Below are positions 23,641 to 33,647 of a stretch of 64,000 nt of DNA, one piece after another. How positions within the stretch are numbered: the first letter of the stretch is position 1; each line of letters opens with the position of its first letter. Source of the DNA: Nageia nagi (taxonomy: Eukaryota > Pinophyta); NCBI GenBank assembly GCA_050084985.1, contig JBITNC010000001.1:10292001-10356000 (forward strand), written 5' to 3'. The position numbers and the translations under genes were made by a program. The notes beneath the pieces were generated by a model that was not told where the DNA came from, ran no database searches, and saw nothing but the letters and a program-made list of their open reading frames with translations.

Positions 23641-24330
23641 TAAAATAGACCCATCAAATCTGAATGCACAAGTTGAAGAGGTTGAGATGCTCTTGTTGCC
23701 TTATCTTTTTCAAATATTTATTTACGCATCTTGCTAAGAATGCACTTCTCACATAGACCAATTGAAAGAGAAATTAAAGGCAAACCTTCCACAAGTTCTT
23801 GGTCTTTCATGACTTGAATACTCTTGTGGTTAATGTGCCCTAAATATTGGTGCTAAATATTACCTTTAGAACACACACTTGTAGCAAAACACATCTTTAA
23901 TGGAATTTGATCCATAATCTAGAGATCATCTTTCACTTATCATTTAACCAACATGGTAAGTCCTTTCTTAATGCACCAAGATTGAGATTCAAACTCAAAA
24001 GAGTACCATTTTCTAGCAACTTGGATCACGAAGAGAAGGTTCATCCTAAGCTTAGGAACATAAATCATATTATCAAGAACCATCTTGTGAATTAACACAC
24101 TCCTAATTCCTTGGATTTCAAGGTTAGAGTTATCACCTATCACAACTGCATCTTTTCTATACTTATGAAAGTTCTCAAACTTTTCCTTTTCAAAGCATAG
24201 GTGATTAGTGCAACCAAAATCAATAATCCAATCCGACGAAAAAGAGTGAGACATGGAGTAGAGCGTTGTAGCAAAACTAACTTGAATATTCTTCTTTCCT
24301 TTGTAGTTCTTTACATTTCTATTACCTTTA
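23641..24330 (-). pseudogene. Copia-2 protease and pre-integrase region
   Basis: Minus strand, inside the frame 23940-24635. The protease active site reads WIIDFGCTNHLCFE: Asp-Phe-Gly in place of Asp-Ser-Gly, which should abolish catalysis. FVPKLRMNLLFVIQ-like sequence and a broken pre-integrase block follow down to 23641. Copia-1 has lost the same serine to a different residue. Confidence 0.8.
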
Positions 24331-25250
24331 TTCTTTTTCTCTCTTTTTTTTGTAGCAATCAACTTCTTTATGACTTTGTATGTCATAATAGTTACAATTA
24401 CCATCAAACATTTCCTTAGGATATGGATTATTTGATTTGCCTTTTTCATCTCTTTGCATGAAGTGGTTGTTGCCATTGTTTCTGCTATTCTTGTTATTGT
24501 TCTTATTGTTGCCATTGTTCCTATTGCTATTGTTGTCATTGCCTCTTTTCTCAAACCTTTTGGAAGAATAAGGATAAGATTTTTTTTTATGGTTGAACTT
24601 CTTTTTGAAAGGAGTTTTGGTTGCTCCAAGAGCAACGTTATTGTCCTTTGGAGAAGAAATTAACACCTTTTTGTTAAATATTTTCTCATGCTTTAAAAAA
24701 AGCCTAGAAAGGTTCTCAAGGGAGAAGACTTCTTCTTCATCATCAAACCTTGTTTCCATAAACATCATAAATTTTGCAAACTTTGAAGAAAGGTTTTGAA
24801 AAATGATGAAAATTATGAACTCATCATTGATCTAGTTGCACCCATAAGCAACAAGTTGGATCCTTAGGTTAATGATTTTGTTCAAGTATATGGCAACATT
24901 TTTATATTCCCTTTAACAAGATTGAAGAAACTTTTGAAGAATAATAAACCTTGTTGAAAACTTTGAACCAAGGTATATTTGTTTAAGCTTATCCCAAGCT
25001 TCCTTTATCAAGGTTGAAGAGAAAATCATCAGGAGCACATCATTTGAAACTGCATGGAAGATCATGGAGGTTGCCAACTCATTTTTTATGTTGTAAGCCT
25101 CTAATGCCTTCTCATCTATAGGAGGTACAAGGTTCTCATTCACTATTTGCTAAAGCTTCTTTGGTTGTAAGTCAGCACTCATCCAAGGTTCCCAAATACC
25201 AAAGTTGGAACCATCAAAAATGTGTTTGAATAAAAAGGATTCTTCCATTT
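24331..25250 (-). pseudogene. Copia-2 gag, broken
   Basis: Minus strand. The start is near 25248, with MEESF as opening residues. 24913-25143 carries EAWDKLKQIYLGSKFSTRF, the gag core. 24328-24768 carries the basic C-terminal half, with an Asn-rich stretch at about 24455-24545 and a damaged zinc knuckle, CNYYDIQSHKEVDC, in which the second Cys is Tyr. The two readable frames overlap in different registers at 24328-24635, showing a frameshift. Confidence 0.85.
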
Positions 25251-27822
25251 GCTGCATAAGAATATGAAAAATAATAAGCATGTGGTTTAATAAACAACAT
25301 TATATGTTTCATTTAATTAACTAAGACATACTTGATTTGATTCATAAGTGCAAATATTTTACAACTCAAATATACATCCTAAATACTTTTATCATCACCA
25401 AGAACCGTAGATGTAGAGTGACATTTTTGAGGTTTATTTTCTTATCTAAAATTAGGCCTTCAACTGGATGCCCACACAAGAGGAGCCCAACTACTATCAA
25501 TCCTTAACTAGTTCACTTTGGTTTATTTTATACTTTCTCGTAAGGAGACGTACCTACTATTTTCTAAGGTAATGAAATTTATTGGATCAGCTAAATTATT
25601 AAACTTGATTAGGTTTCAAGTTGTCCTCCTAGGTTATTAGGATAATCTCTAAATGGACATGTGGACATGTGGTATGACTACACACATGCATGTCCACCTA
25701 TTGGAGTTATATCCTAACCAACAAAGGACTTAGGGGCAATTGAGAAGTACAACTTTTTACCATTTGGATCATTGAACTTAAAGGCTCCAATTTGCCTATC
25801 CTCACCTCATGGCTCCCCAAACAAGTCATGTTGTGGAATGTACGTGTGGATGTGTTCAATTTAGAGGGTTGCTCAAATCAATGTTTGCATTTTTATTTGC
25901 ATAAGAAAATAAATCAAAATGTGAAACATGAAGTAAAAAAGCATAAGTAAAATATCATCCATTCAAAATTTGAAATCTAAGTGTCCAATGGATTTTGTTT
26001 ACCAACCCCTAAAGGATATCTTTACATTTTTCCTAATTTTGCACAAGTTCGTTTTTCATAAGTAAAAAATTTGGAGTTATCAAAAATTCTTAAAAAATGC
26101 ATCATTCCCATAACTTAAAAAATTTAAGCAATAAGCATGCATCATTTTCATATGTATAAAAATTTCTAAGTGATAAATATGTACTTTAAGCATAAAGGAT
26201 CCAAATGTTTAAGTAAAGAGATTCATAAATATTTCCCCTCTTTTTACTTAAAAAGGAAGATTCCTCTAATAAATGCTTAGTATAGTAAAAAAAAAAATTG
26301 CAAGTAAACAAATGTATCCCTTAAAAAATGTCAATTCTATACTTTTAAAAATTGTATTCCTATCAATGCAAAAATTTCTCCCTAATACCATATATCTAAA
26401 AGTATTATTACTTGAACTAATTTTTTTTAGTTTTGACCCTTCATTTTAAAAAAAAAAAACTCATCATAGTTAATGAGTTCAACCTAAAACAATTATGGGT
26501 TAAGCAAATTAAATTATTGAATAAGGATAAGTGCTTAAAAGAAGTTAAAGTACCATCATTTAACCTATCTACAAATCCTACAAGGAATTAAATGAAGGGA
26601 GGAAACCCTCACGCCACTTTATGCAATTAAGTTAGCAGGTGAGAGATGATGTGTTTTTTTTTTAAACAAAGTTAAGCAAGTAAGCAAAGTAATTTAATAA
26701 TAATTTAAAAAGAAGTAATTTAATGGCAATAAGGGAGAAATATAGTGAAGAGGAGGTGGTATGGTTGCACAAGGGACCTAAGTGCAGATGAGAAGGAGGG
26801 ACTTGTACATGAAGGGGGTAGGAAGGAGCAGTCAAGAGAACCAACGGAGTCTAAAAAAATAAATAAATAAAGGGCAAGAGCAAAAAGAGAAAGAATAGAT
26901 GCCATGCATATAGGGAGGAAGAACCAACCATAAATTCAAATGCAAGCTAAGGAGAGAGGATTTTGGAGCAGCATCAGAAGCCTTCCCCTGTAAGAAGTTT
27001 GGGAGCAGCATTCAAGGCTGCACAAGCCAGACAAGAGCTAAGAGGGAGGATGTAACATTGTAGGGGGTCTTCTAATAGAGGGCACTAAGAAGATTTTATC
27101 CCTTTAATTACCATCATAAGCTACCAAACAAAAAAAGGATTTTCCATGCCATTGCTAGGTAGGCAAGCAACACTATGGCCAGCCAAAAAGCTTCAAACAA
27201 GGGGTTTTTTAGCCAAAAAACCAACCATCGTTGACCTTCTTACAAAAATTCCAAGAGAAAAAAAAATTATTTGAGTATAAGGTCACAAAGAAATTTTGTA
27301 AACAAAATATTTTTTTGTTAGAAAAAAAAAAAATCTCCCTCCTCCCTTTTTTTAATTTGGTATTTTACAACTATATCAAAATATTTGTTAAACAAAACAA
27401 CTCTTTATATTTTGTTTAGTACCACATTAATCTAAAAAAAGGTATATGTTTAAAAAATGCTCTCAAAAATAAACTAAATGTAAAGATAAATAAGCATTAC
27501 AAAAAAAATTGGGAGACCCTCCCCTTAAAATTTAAAAAAAATGGTTTAGTGAGAAAAGTGCAATTTTTTTAATATACTAACTCAATTAACAATATGGTCA
27601 TTAGAAGTTAGTATAAAGCAAATGCAACATATTACTATTTTAGCCATATTTTTAAAAAATTACTAACACATGAATCAAATATTGTTAGTATCATTAGAAA
27701 AGATAAAATGAAGAACATTATACCTTCTCTTGATTTTACCTCATAATGTAGAGTAAGTTGAGAAGTGGAGATCACTAAGATGTAGCTCCCACACCAAGGA
27801 TGTGAAGATGATCTTCCAAGGT
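25251..27822 (-). other. Copia-2 long leader, non-coding
   Basis: About 2.6 kb between primer site and gag. 25440-25860 is closely similar to 44480-44900 in the Copia-3 leader, so a conserved leader block of about 420 bp exists. 26040-26470 and 27230-27560 are homopolymer-rich. 26880-27060 is GC-richer. No gene is seen. Confidence 0.6.
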
Positions 27823-27834
27823 GCTCTGATACCA
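27823..27834 (-). other. Copia-2 primer-binding site
   Basis: The minus strand reads TGGTATCAGAGC, the exact plant copia primer site for initiator methionine tRNA, next to the LTR edge. Confidence 0.9.
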
Positions 27835-27835
27835 A

Positions 27836-28321
27836 ATTTAAGGAATTAACACTAGCAATATAATTCTTAAACAACTAAGATCGCATGAAAGCTCACAATA
27901 CACATCTAACAAACTCACAAAGATAACACAAGATGTAAGTGGTTCCTCCAACTAGGAGTACATCCACTAACTAGATCTCTCTTCTTAACAAATATAAGCT
28001 CTTACAATCCTCCTACACTTTTCTTATAAACACTATCCTATATCATAACTTTACTCCACAAATTGGTATATGATAACAAACAAGGAGCTTTCTATTTATA
28101 GGCCAAAATCCTTCTTTGGATCACCCTTTTACCCAATGTACAAAGGCATGACATGCACTCCCTTTTACCTAAGAGGCATGCTCATGACATGGAGTGTAGT
28201 ACAAGTTACATTATCATATTCACTTAAATATTTAATGTATCTAATGATACCCCTAAGTATTAGTGAACCTACAAAGAGGATTAATACAAACATTTACAAT
28301 AATGCATTATACATTCCAACA
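27836..28321 (-). repeat. Copia-2 5' LTR
   Basis: On the minus strand it starts TGTTGGAATGT at 28321 and ends at the primer site. A TATAAATAGA box lies at 28091-28100. Length is about 486 bp, similar to the Copia-1 LTR. Confidence 0.8.
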
Positions 28322-28552
28322 CCTTGATCTGTTAGCTTGTTTCCTTGAATGCCTAATTTTTCTATTTTTTTCTTTATATTTTTTTTAGGATTGTTGGCGA
28401 TTTCCCATCAAGCACCAACAACTATAACCAATTGCTAGCGATTGTACTAGATCGCTAGCGACTAGCAGGCTTTAAGCAAACTTTACTATTTACTTAAATT
28501 TTTACCCCTTTCTTTCGTTTATCAAAAGAGGGGTCATTTTTAGGTGTTTACA
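28322..28552 (-). repeat. Fragment of the Gypsy-2 5' LTR
   Basis: A direct-orientation copy of 14590-14806, beginning on the minus strand with TGTAAACACC at 28552. It is cut on its left by the Copia-2 LTR. Together with 14030-14806 it defines the outer ends of Gypsy-2, about 14.5 kb apart including inserted Copia-2. Confidence 0.65.
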
Positions 28553-30142
28553 CTCCTATTCAAAATGTATATTATTGTTCAAATTGCATCAACCCAATAA
28601 CAATTTCTCAACTTCTTTATTTTTAGCATGTACTTGGAGTATTGGATTTGTTATCGTTGGAGGGACTTGTAGTTAGACTTGGTGTAATTATTTGATATTG
28701 TGAAACAAGACTAGGATTCATTCTTGATTATACATTTGTAGTACTCTCCTCATGGATGCCATTATCTACAAATAATTATTTTGGACCCCAAACTCCCCTT
28801 CATCAAAAATTGTATCTCTAGATGCAACAAGCTTTGAGTTTTAGGGTTGTAGTTTGCCTATAGGATTTGGTATCTTCATTATACCTAATAAAGATACATG
28901 CCTCACTCTTTCCATTAAATGTTATCCTGATCTCATCAGCCATATGAACATATGCCAAGTATCCAAAAACTTTGAAGAGATTGATATCAGGCCTCTTTTC
29001 AAACCATGTCCCATATGGAATCATGTTTTTCAAACTTCTAGTGGGGATCCTTTCAATATATATATTTTTGTTCATATTGCATCAACCTAATAAAAACTCC
29101 TAAAATTATTTATTTATAGCATGGTTCTATCCATTTTTACCACTATCCTATTCTTTCTCTCAACCACCCCATTTTGTTGTAGAGTGGAGGCAATAATCAT
29201 TTTCCTTTTGATACCACAATCTTTACAAAATTGAAGAAAATCATTTGAACAAAACTCACCACCTCGGTCAGTCCTTAAGCATTTTATACACCTCCCACTT
29301 TGATTCTCAACATAATTTTTTAACTCCTTAAAGCACCTAAATGCCACATCTTTTTTGTTTTATGAAAAACACCCAACACACCCTTGAAAATCATCAATGA
29401 AAGCAATAAAATAAGAATTTCTTCCCAAACTCATAATTTGCATAGGACCACAAATATCAAAATGGATTAGTTGGAGTAGGTATGATTCCCTCCATTCTTC
29501 ATCTTTTGGAAAATGATGTCTAGCATCCTTTTTGAAAGCACATCCTTCACATGCACCAATTGGATCTTAAACTTTTCATAAGCCATACACTTGCGGTGAG
29601 AGCAACTTTAAACTTGAAAAGTTTAAATGCCCAAATATGAGATGCCATTTACTTTCTACAACCACATGAGCAAGCTTTCCCCCTTGCACTCCAAAATTCA
29701 AAGGAAATAGCCTATTAGTTATGATATGAACAATAGTAACATGTCTATTTTCATTATTTTTATCATAGATCATGCACTTTTTATCTTCAAAAACTAACTT
29801 CTAGTTTCTCTCAAACATTTTCCCAATACTCAACAAATTATGTTTCAAACCAAGAGCATAGTAAATATCATTTACTTTCATCTTTCCTTCTTTTATTTGC
29901 ACTTCAATATCTCATATTTCTCATGATTCCAAGGATCTCACATCCCTAAGCTTGATATGTGATTAGTGTAGTCACTATCAAGATTCCATGATTCATCCTC
30001 ATTCTTGTTAGCCTTGTTGTAAGAAAAAAAAATTATTCTCCATAAAACTCCTCTTCAATATAATGGGTTGTTTTTACATTATTTGAAGCTTGCTTCAACC
30101 TACGCTTTCTCTCAAAATGGACAAATTTATTACAATGGTAAC
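28553..30142 (-). pseudogene. Copia-4 integrase, protease and nucleocapsid half
   Basis: Minus strand. 28818-29075 carries MIPYGTWFEKRPDINLFKV, the integrase C-terminal region. 29114-29347 carries CLRTDRGGEF and QQNGVVERKNR, with the second Asp and the Glu of the integrase triad. 29576-29773 is the pre-integrase block, ending KWHLIFGHLNFSSLKLL. Near 29960-30000 the protease reads WNLDSDYTNH, where the usual Asp-Ser-Gly is Asp-Ser-Asp. The zinc knuckle begins at 30100-30142 and is cut by the element at 30143. RT and RNase H are missing on the left, where sequence stops at 28553 against the Gypsy-2 LTR. Confidence 0.8.
30138..30142. repeat. Target-site duplication GTAAC, left copy
   Basis: GTAAC directly before the LTR's TG. 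The partner is at 38789-38793. Five bases is the usual size for LTR retrotransposon integrase. Confidence 0.95.
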
Positions 30143-30265
30143 TGTAGATTCCTACATTAAAATTCGTGAAGAAGGGCCCGGGATATTACAATTATTATCA
30201 TGAGTTCACCTTAATGTCCCCGGGAGCTATTCCGGAATAAATAAAAGGCCGGAGTCCATAGGATA

Positions 30266-30819
30266 TGATGTCAGCAGGTAGCGGCTTAGTATCCGAAGCC
30301 ATAAAGGAAAACATTCCGGAGGAAAGAAAGATGACGTCACAGGGGAAACGACGTTCACATTTTGAATAAGAACCGGAGTTCGGAGATGATGAGTTCATCA
30401 AAGGGAACTAAAAGGCCCGGAATCAGTGCATGGAGCATTCCGGACATATGAAGGTGATGTCACAGGTACAACAGAGTTCATATCTTGAAGGAAATCAGAC
30501 CCCAGAAGCGATGAAGTCTACACCGTCTTCTCCGGAAGGCGAAGCGTTCCGGAAGTCCGGAAATGACATCACATGGAAAGGCAAAGTCTACATTCACAAA
30601 GGAAACCGGAGCCCGGAACAGATGACATCAGCAAAGAGAAATTTAGCATCCGGAACCAGCGAGCGGGAAATTCCGGAGATTCAAAGGTGACGTCACAAGG
30701 AGATATAAAGTTTACATTCATAAAGCAAACCGGAGCCCGGAATGGATGACATCATCAAGGAGCAATTTAGTGTCCGGAGCCAGTGAATAAAGAAGTCCGG
30801 AGATTCAAGGCTGACGTCA
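30266..30819 (+). promoter_or_regulatory. Array of TGACGTCA-type palindromes in the 5' LTR
   Basis: TGACGTCA or one-step variants lie at 30266, 30332, 30455, 30564, 30623, 30688, 30747 and 30812, with weaker forms at 30390 and 30512. Spacings alternate close to 59 and 65 bp, so the unit is a dimer of about 124 bp. Each half-unit also carries CCGGA or TCCGGA words. TGACGTCA is the classical core for plant bZIP (TGA-type) factors. The array sits 290-840 bp upstream of the TATA box, where an enhancer would act. Factor binding is inferred, not shown. Confidence 0.75.
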
Positions 30820-31107
30820 GGCGAAGGGGAAAGATTAACATTTGGGATTAAGACCGCGTCCAGAGGGAAATAGGCCGCAATGAAAGATCGAAGAGTCCGA
30901 GTTGGAGAATTGAACATTCCGGAGAGAAGGAAGTCTGCAAAATACCTGAGCGCCATCATCAGGGAACCGAATCGTCGGCGATCTGCCCAATTTTGTAACA
31001 GTCGGCCAAGTGTCATATGTAGGTGATATCAGTTCAAGAAGGCCAGAATCTTGCGGCCGTTTTGTAAACGTTTCTATTCTGTAATCTTGTAACTGTTATT
31101 AATACAG

Positions 31108-31115
31108 TATAAATA
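31108..31115 (+). promoter_or_regulatory. TATA box of the pol-less element
   Basis: TATAAATA followed by AT-rich sequence, the only good plus-strand TATA in the LTR. Transcription would start near 31138-31145, leaving an R-U5 of about 565 bp. The matching box in the 3' LTR is at 38189-38196. Confidence 0.65.
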
Positions 31116-31457
31116 TATGAAAATAAAGAGAAACTAGGGTCGGAAGCCTAGTATTGCCCTTTTCATTTGTTCTCGAAGACCTGTAGCTTCAGTCCGGTAC
31201 TATGAAACCATCTTGACCTTTCTTGTCTAGCACTCGTAATTGTTATTCTTAATTTGGTTACATTGTGGCAGCTTAGCTTGTTTCCTGAGTAATAGTTGCG
31301 GGTTGCTAGTATAACTGTGTCTGCTACATGGTAGAGTAGAAGCTGGGGAGCTATTCAGAGAGTGAGAACTTGTTCTGTGGCTGCGACACTAGATTCAGGC
31401 CAAGGTTTCGCACACTGCGAAAGCCCGCGCTGAACTAGTGATCTACCCCTTTGCTTT

Positions 31458-31541
31458 CTCTCTCGTTACCCTATCCCTTTACTTCCTCTCTCGTTACCCT
31501 ATCCTTTTACTTCCTTTCTTGTTACCCTATCCTTTTGCTTA
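31458..31541 (+). repeat. Three 28-bp pyrimidine-rich units in U5
   Basis: Units start at 31458, 31486 and 31514, each with a TCTCGTTACCCTAT-type core. Weaker extensions run to about 31600. The equivalent part of the 55-kb palindrome has a different, longer duplication, so the repeat evolved separately between subfamilies. Confidence 0.8.
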
Positions 31542-31718
31542 AATTTCTCGCACCCTACTCTTTTATCTCTTTCCTGTTTACTTTTTCTTTACCCAATGGA
31601 TAAGGAACCGGCCTTCTCCGGAGATCAGGCTGCGTCCCACAGTCTGTTCGTGAACTACTTTGGTTAAGATTGTTCCAGGCGCACATATTACACAATCTCA
31701 ATCAACAGTATTTCTTTT

Positions 31719-31764
31719 TGGCACGCCCGGTGGGACCCGAAGAAATTTATTGGCGACTCTGCTG
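31719..31764 (+). other. Candidate primer-binding sites of the pol-less element
   Basis: Two TGG-starting sites follow the LTR. TGGCACGCCCGGTGGGACC is at 31719-31737, 11 bp from the LTR, and TGGCGACTCTGCTG is at 31751-31764. The second resembles the complement of a plant arginine tRNA 3' end (TGGCGACTCC...), a primer reported for Tat/Ogre-type elements, but is unusually far from the LTR. Which one is used cannot be settled by reading. Confidence 0.5.
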
Positions 31765-31854
31765 AAGCACCATCCATGGTATGTATTAAAGCAAATTATT
31801 TGTGAATATCATAGGTGCTTTGAACCTGTCATTTTCTTTTGCAATCTAGAGTTT

Positions 31855-33120
31855 ATGTGGACAAGATCTAAAACTAGAGCAGCAAAAGAAGAACCAGAGT
31901 TTGGGAAGTTAGATACTCCTAGGAGAAAGACCCTGATCAAGTCCAAGTCTCTGAATAGTATCGACTCCCTAAAATCCTTTATCAAGCCAGAACCATCCAA
32001 TCTTCATACTAGAGATACCTTCCCTAGAATGGCTAATCCAGCTCAGAATATTTATCCGGAATGGGACAATGGGGTACCCATAGCTCTGGCGGTATTACAT
32101 GATATCCCAGCAAATGTTTTTAAAACCCTTCCGGAGTTTGATGCAACTTCAGAAAAAACGGCTTATGAGCACTGTGTGGATGTAGCCGGCCTAGCAAAGA
32201 TTCACAATATTCAGCATGAAGATATTATGGTGAGATTACTGGCTCAGTCTTTCAAAGGAAAGGTCCTGGATTGGTACAGGGACCTTTCTAATGGATCCAT
32301 CAGTACCTGGGCTCAACTGGCAGAGCCCTTTATCCTGGAGTTTAATGAACTAGGGGATCCCTTTTCTCTGCTCACTCAGTTCACGTCAATCAAAAGGTTT
32401 GAACAAGAGAACATCCCGGATTTCAACATTAGATTCCAGAGAACGTGGACGAGAGTACCCATGCCAGTCAGGCCTCAGCAGTTTCAAGCTTTGATGTATT
32501 ACCTGAGAGCCTTTCCTCCGGATCTCTCTCTGCAAATCCAAAATTCCGGAGTGAATACCTTTCCGGAGGTCTATAGACAAGCAGTATATGCTGAATCATG
32601 CCTTATTGCAGTTGGGAAATTACCAAGCCGTATGCCAATGCCCTATTTCCCAATAACCACAACACAACAGCAAATTTTGAGACCTCCGGTAATCAGTTCA
32701 GTTCCGCCTCTGGCTAATATTCCTGCCCCTGTTCAACCCTGGTCGTCAAATTTGCCAATTCCTAGAGCTCCCTTGGCCTTACCAGCTCCACATCAGCCTA
32801 ATATGAACCAAGGAGTAGCATCATCTACAGAAATTCAGGAACTCCGGAATTTGTGTAGAAATATGGCAAACCAGATTACCGTGTTGACCAGACAAAATAA
32901 TGCCAGAAGATATCCCTACCCTGCCGTAGAGAAAGCTCAACATGTGTTGAATGAGGACGTGGACCAGGCTTCCACTTCCGGGGCGGTTAATGGGTTGTGT
33001 TTGGCTTGTAATGATGCTCATGAACAAACAACCTACCCTATTTTTCAATACCAAGAGTATCTGTCGAGGAGTGGAGGTATTCCTCCGCCTGGCGTAGCGG
33101 ATGACAAAGCCGGAACGTGA
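31855..33120 (+). CDS. gag: Gag protein of the pol-less element, intact
   Basis: A 421-residue open frame from the ATG at 31855 to the TGA at 33118-33120. The frame is open further upstream into the LTR, but 31855 is the first ATG in it and the product from there begins MWTRSKTRAAKEE. Residues about 90-250 form the Ty3/gypsy gag core (VLDWYRDLSNGSISTWAQL, FNELGDPFSLLTQF, SIKRFEQENIPDFNIRF). A proline-rich stretch lies at about 265-325. The zinc-knuckle position near the end reads CLACNDAHEQTTYP: two Cys and the His are present but the last Cys is Tyr. Gag would form particles and package RNA. No protease frame follows; a 527-bp non-coding gap does. It is intact despite the absence of pol. Confidence 0.9.
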   Translation: MWTRSKTRAAKEEPEFGKLDTPRRKTLIKSKSLNSIDSLKSFIKPEPSNLHTRDTFPRMANPAQNIYPEWDNGVPIALAVLHDIPANVFKTLPEFDATSEKTAYEHCVDVAGLAKIHNIQHEDIMVRLLAQSFKGKVLDWYRDLSNGSISTWAQLAEPFILEFNELGDPFSLLTQFTSIKRFEQENIPDFNIRFQRTWTRVPMPVRPQQFQALMYYLRAFPPDLSLQIQNSGVNTFPEVYRQAVYAESCLIAVGKLPSRMPMPYFPITTTQQQILRPPVISSVPPLANIPAPVQPWSSNLPIPRAPLALPAPHQPNMNQGVASSTEIQELRNLCRNMANQITVLTRQNNARRYPYPAVEKAQHVLNEDVDQASTSGAVNGLCLACNDAHEQTTYPIFQYQEYLSRSGGIPPPGVADDKAGT

Positions 33121-33647
33121 ACTTGATGAATTCCACACCAGCGGACACAGTAGTTTTTCTGAAGCCCGCCAGCGCGGGAAAGTGACCGTTGGAAAGAAGG
33201 AATTTGATTTGTATACATATTGTAAATGGTGTGATGCTGCATTTATTTCGAGTGGTTATTGTCAGTAATTTACTACTAGCGTAACGTAAATAGTAGTGGA
33301 ACCTTTTTGCACCGGCAGAATTAAAGTTTCCAAGAGGGTACATGCAATCAAATCCCAAGGTTCCCGAAAAGATCGTAAAATGGCAAATCAGTTATTAATG
33401 CGGCTGTCGTGAGTTGATTTCCCTTGCTCCGAAAGATCGTGCGTTCAAGTGAGCTATTAAAAGACCCAGAGCACTACTTACCAAGACACCTATATGCTAG
33501 TATTCATAGAAAGTTTTGGCTCACAAATTTGCAAAGTTAGCGCTTACTGAGCATCGCCAGGAACTGTGAAATAGAGCAAGAGAATCCGAGTTTGAGGCAT
33601 AAGCAGTGGCCCAAGAAGGGTGATAAGCAAAGCTCAAGCAAACGGTA
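33121..33647 (+). other. Spacer between gag and the second gene, pol missing
   Basis: Non-coding. In an autonomous relative, protease through integrase (about 4-5 kb) would lie here. No RT, RNase H or integrase motif is visible on either strand. The spacer may contain the scar of the pol loss or a splice site for the second gene; I could not place either. Confidence 0.6.

Larger units (their letters stand above)
22530..28321 (-). mobile_element. Copia-2, internally deleted copia retrotransposon
   Basis: Minus-strand order is 5' LTR (27836-28321), primer site, leader, gag, protease, integrase, then directly the 3' non-coding sequence. RT and RNase H are absent and there is no 3' LTR: the left end stops inside the 3' non-coding type at about 22530, against Gypsy-2 gag. 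Its right LTR edge abuts a Gypsy-2 LTR fragment, so it lies inside Gypsy-2. It is of the same family as Copia-1 and Copia-3. Confidence 0.8.
30143..31707 (+). repeat. Left (5') LTR of the pol-less element
   Basis: Starts TGTAGATTCC and ends AATCAACA. The U3 part holds the TGACGTCA-type array (30266-30819) and a TATAAATA box (31108-31115). The AATAAA at 31122-31127 could serve as poly(A) signal. The U5 part has a 28-bp pyrimidine-rich triple repeat (31458-31541). The same length as the right LTR means no indel since insertion. Confidence 0.95.

Noticed and set aside
27823-27834. tRNA gene fragment
   Set aside because: Only the 12-nt primer-site complement of initiator-Met tRNA is present, beside an LTR.
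30430-31016. Open frames of 86 and 107 codons inside the LTR, present again at 37511-38097
   Set aside because: They exist in both LTRs only because the LTRs are near identical; they lie in U3 over the repeat array, on opposite strands, with no protein-like composition.
31458-31541. CRISPR-like array
   Set aside because: Units are contiguous with no spacers, inside a plant LTR.
31660-31854. Gag frame extending upstream into the LTR
   Set aside because: There is no ATG in that part; the first in-frame ATG is 31855, and the primer-site motifs lie in this stretch.
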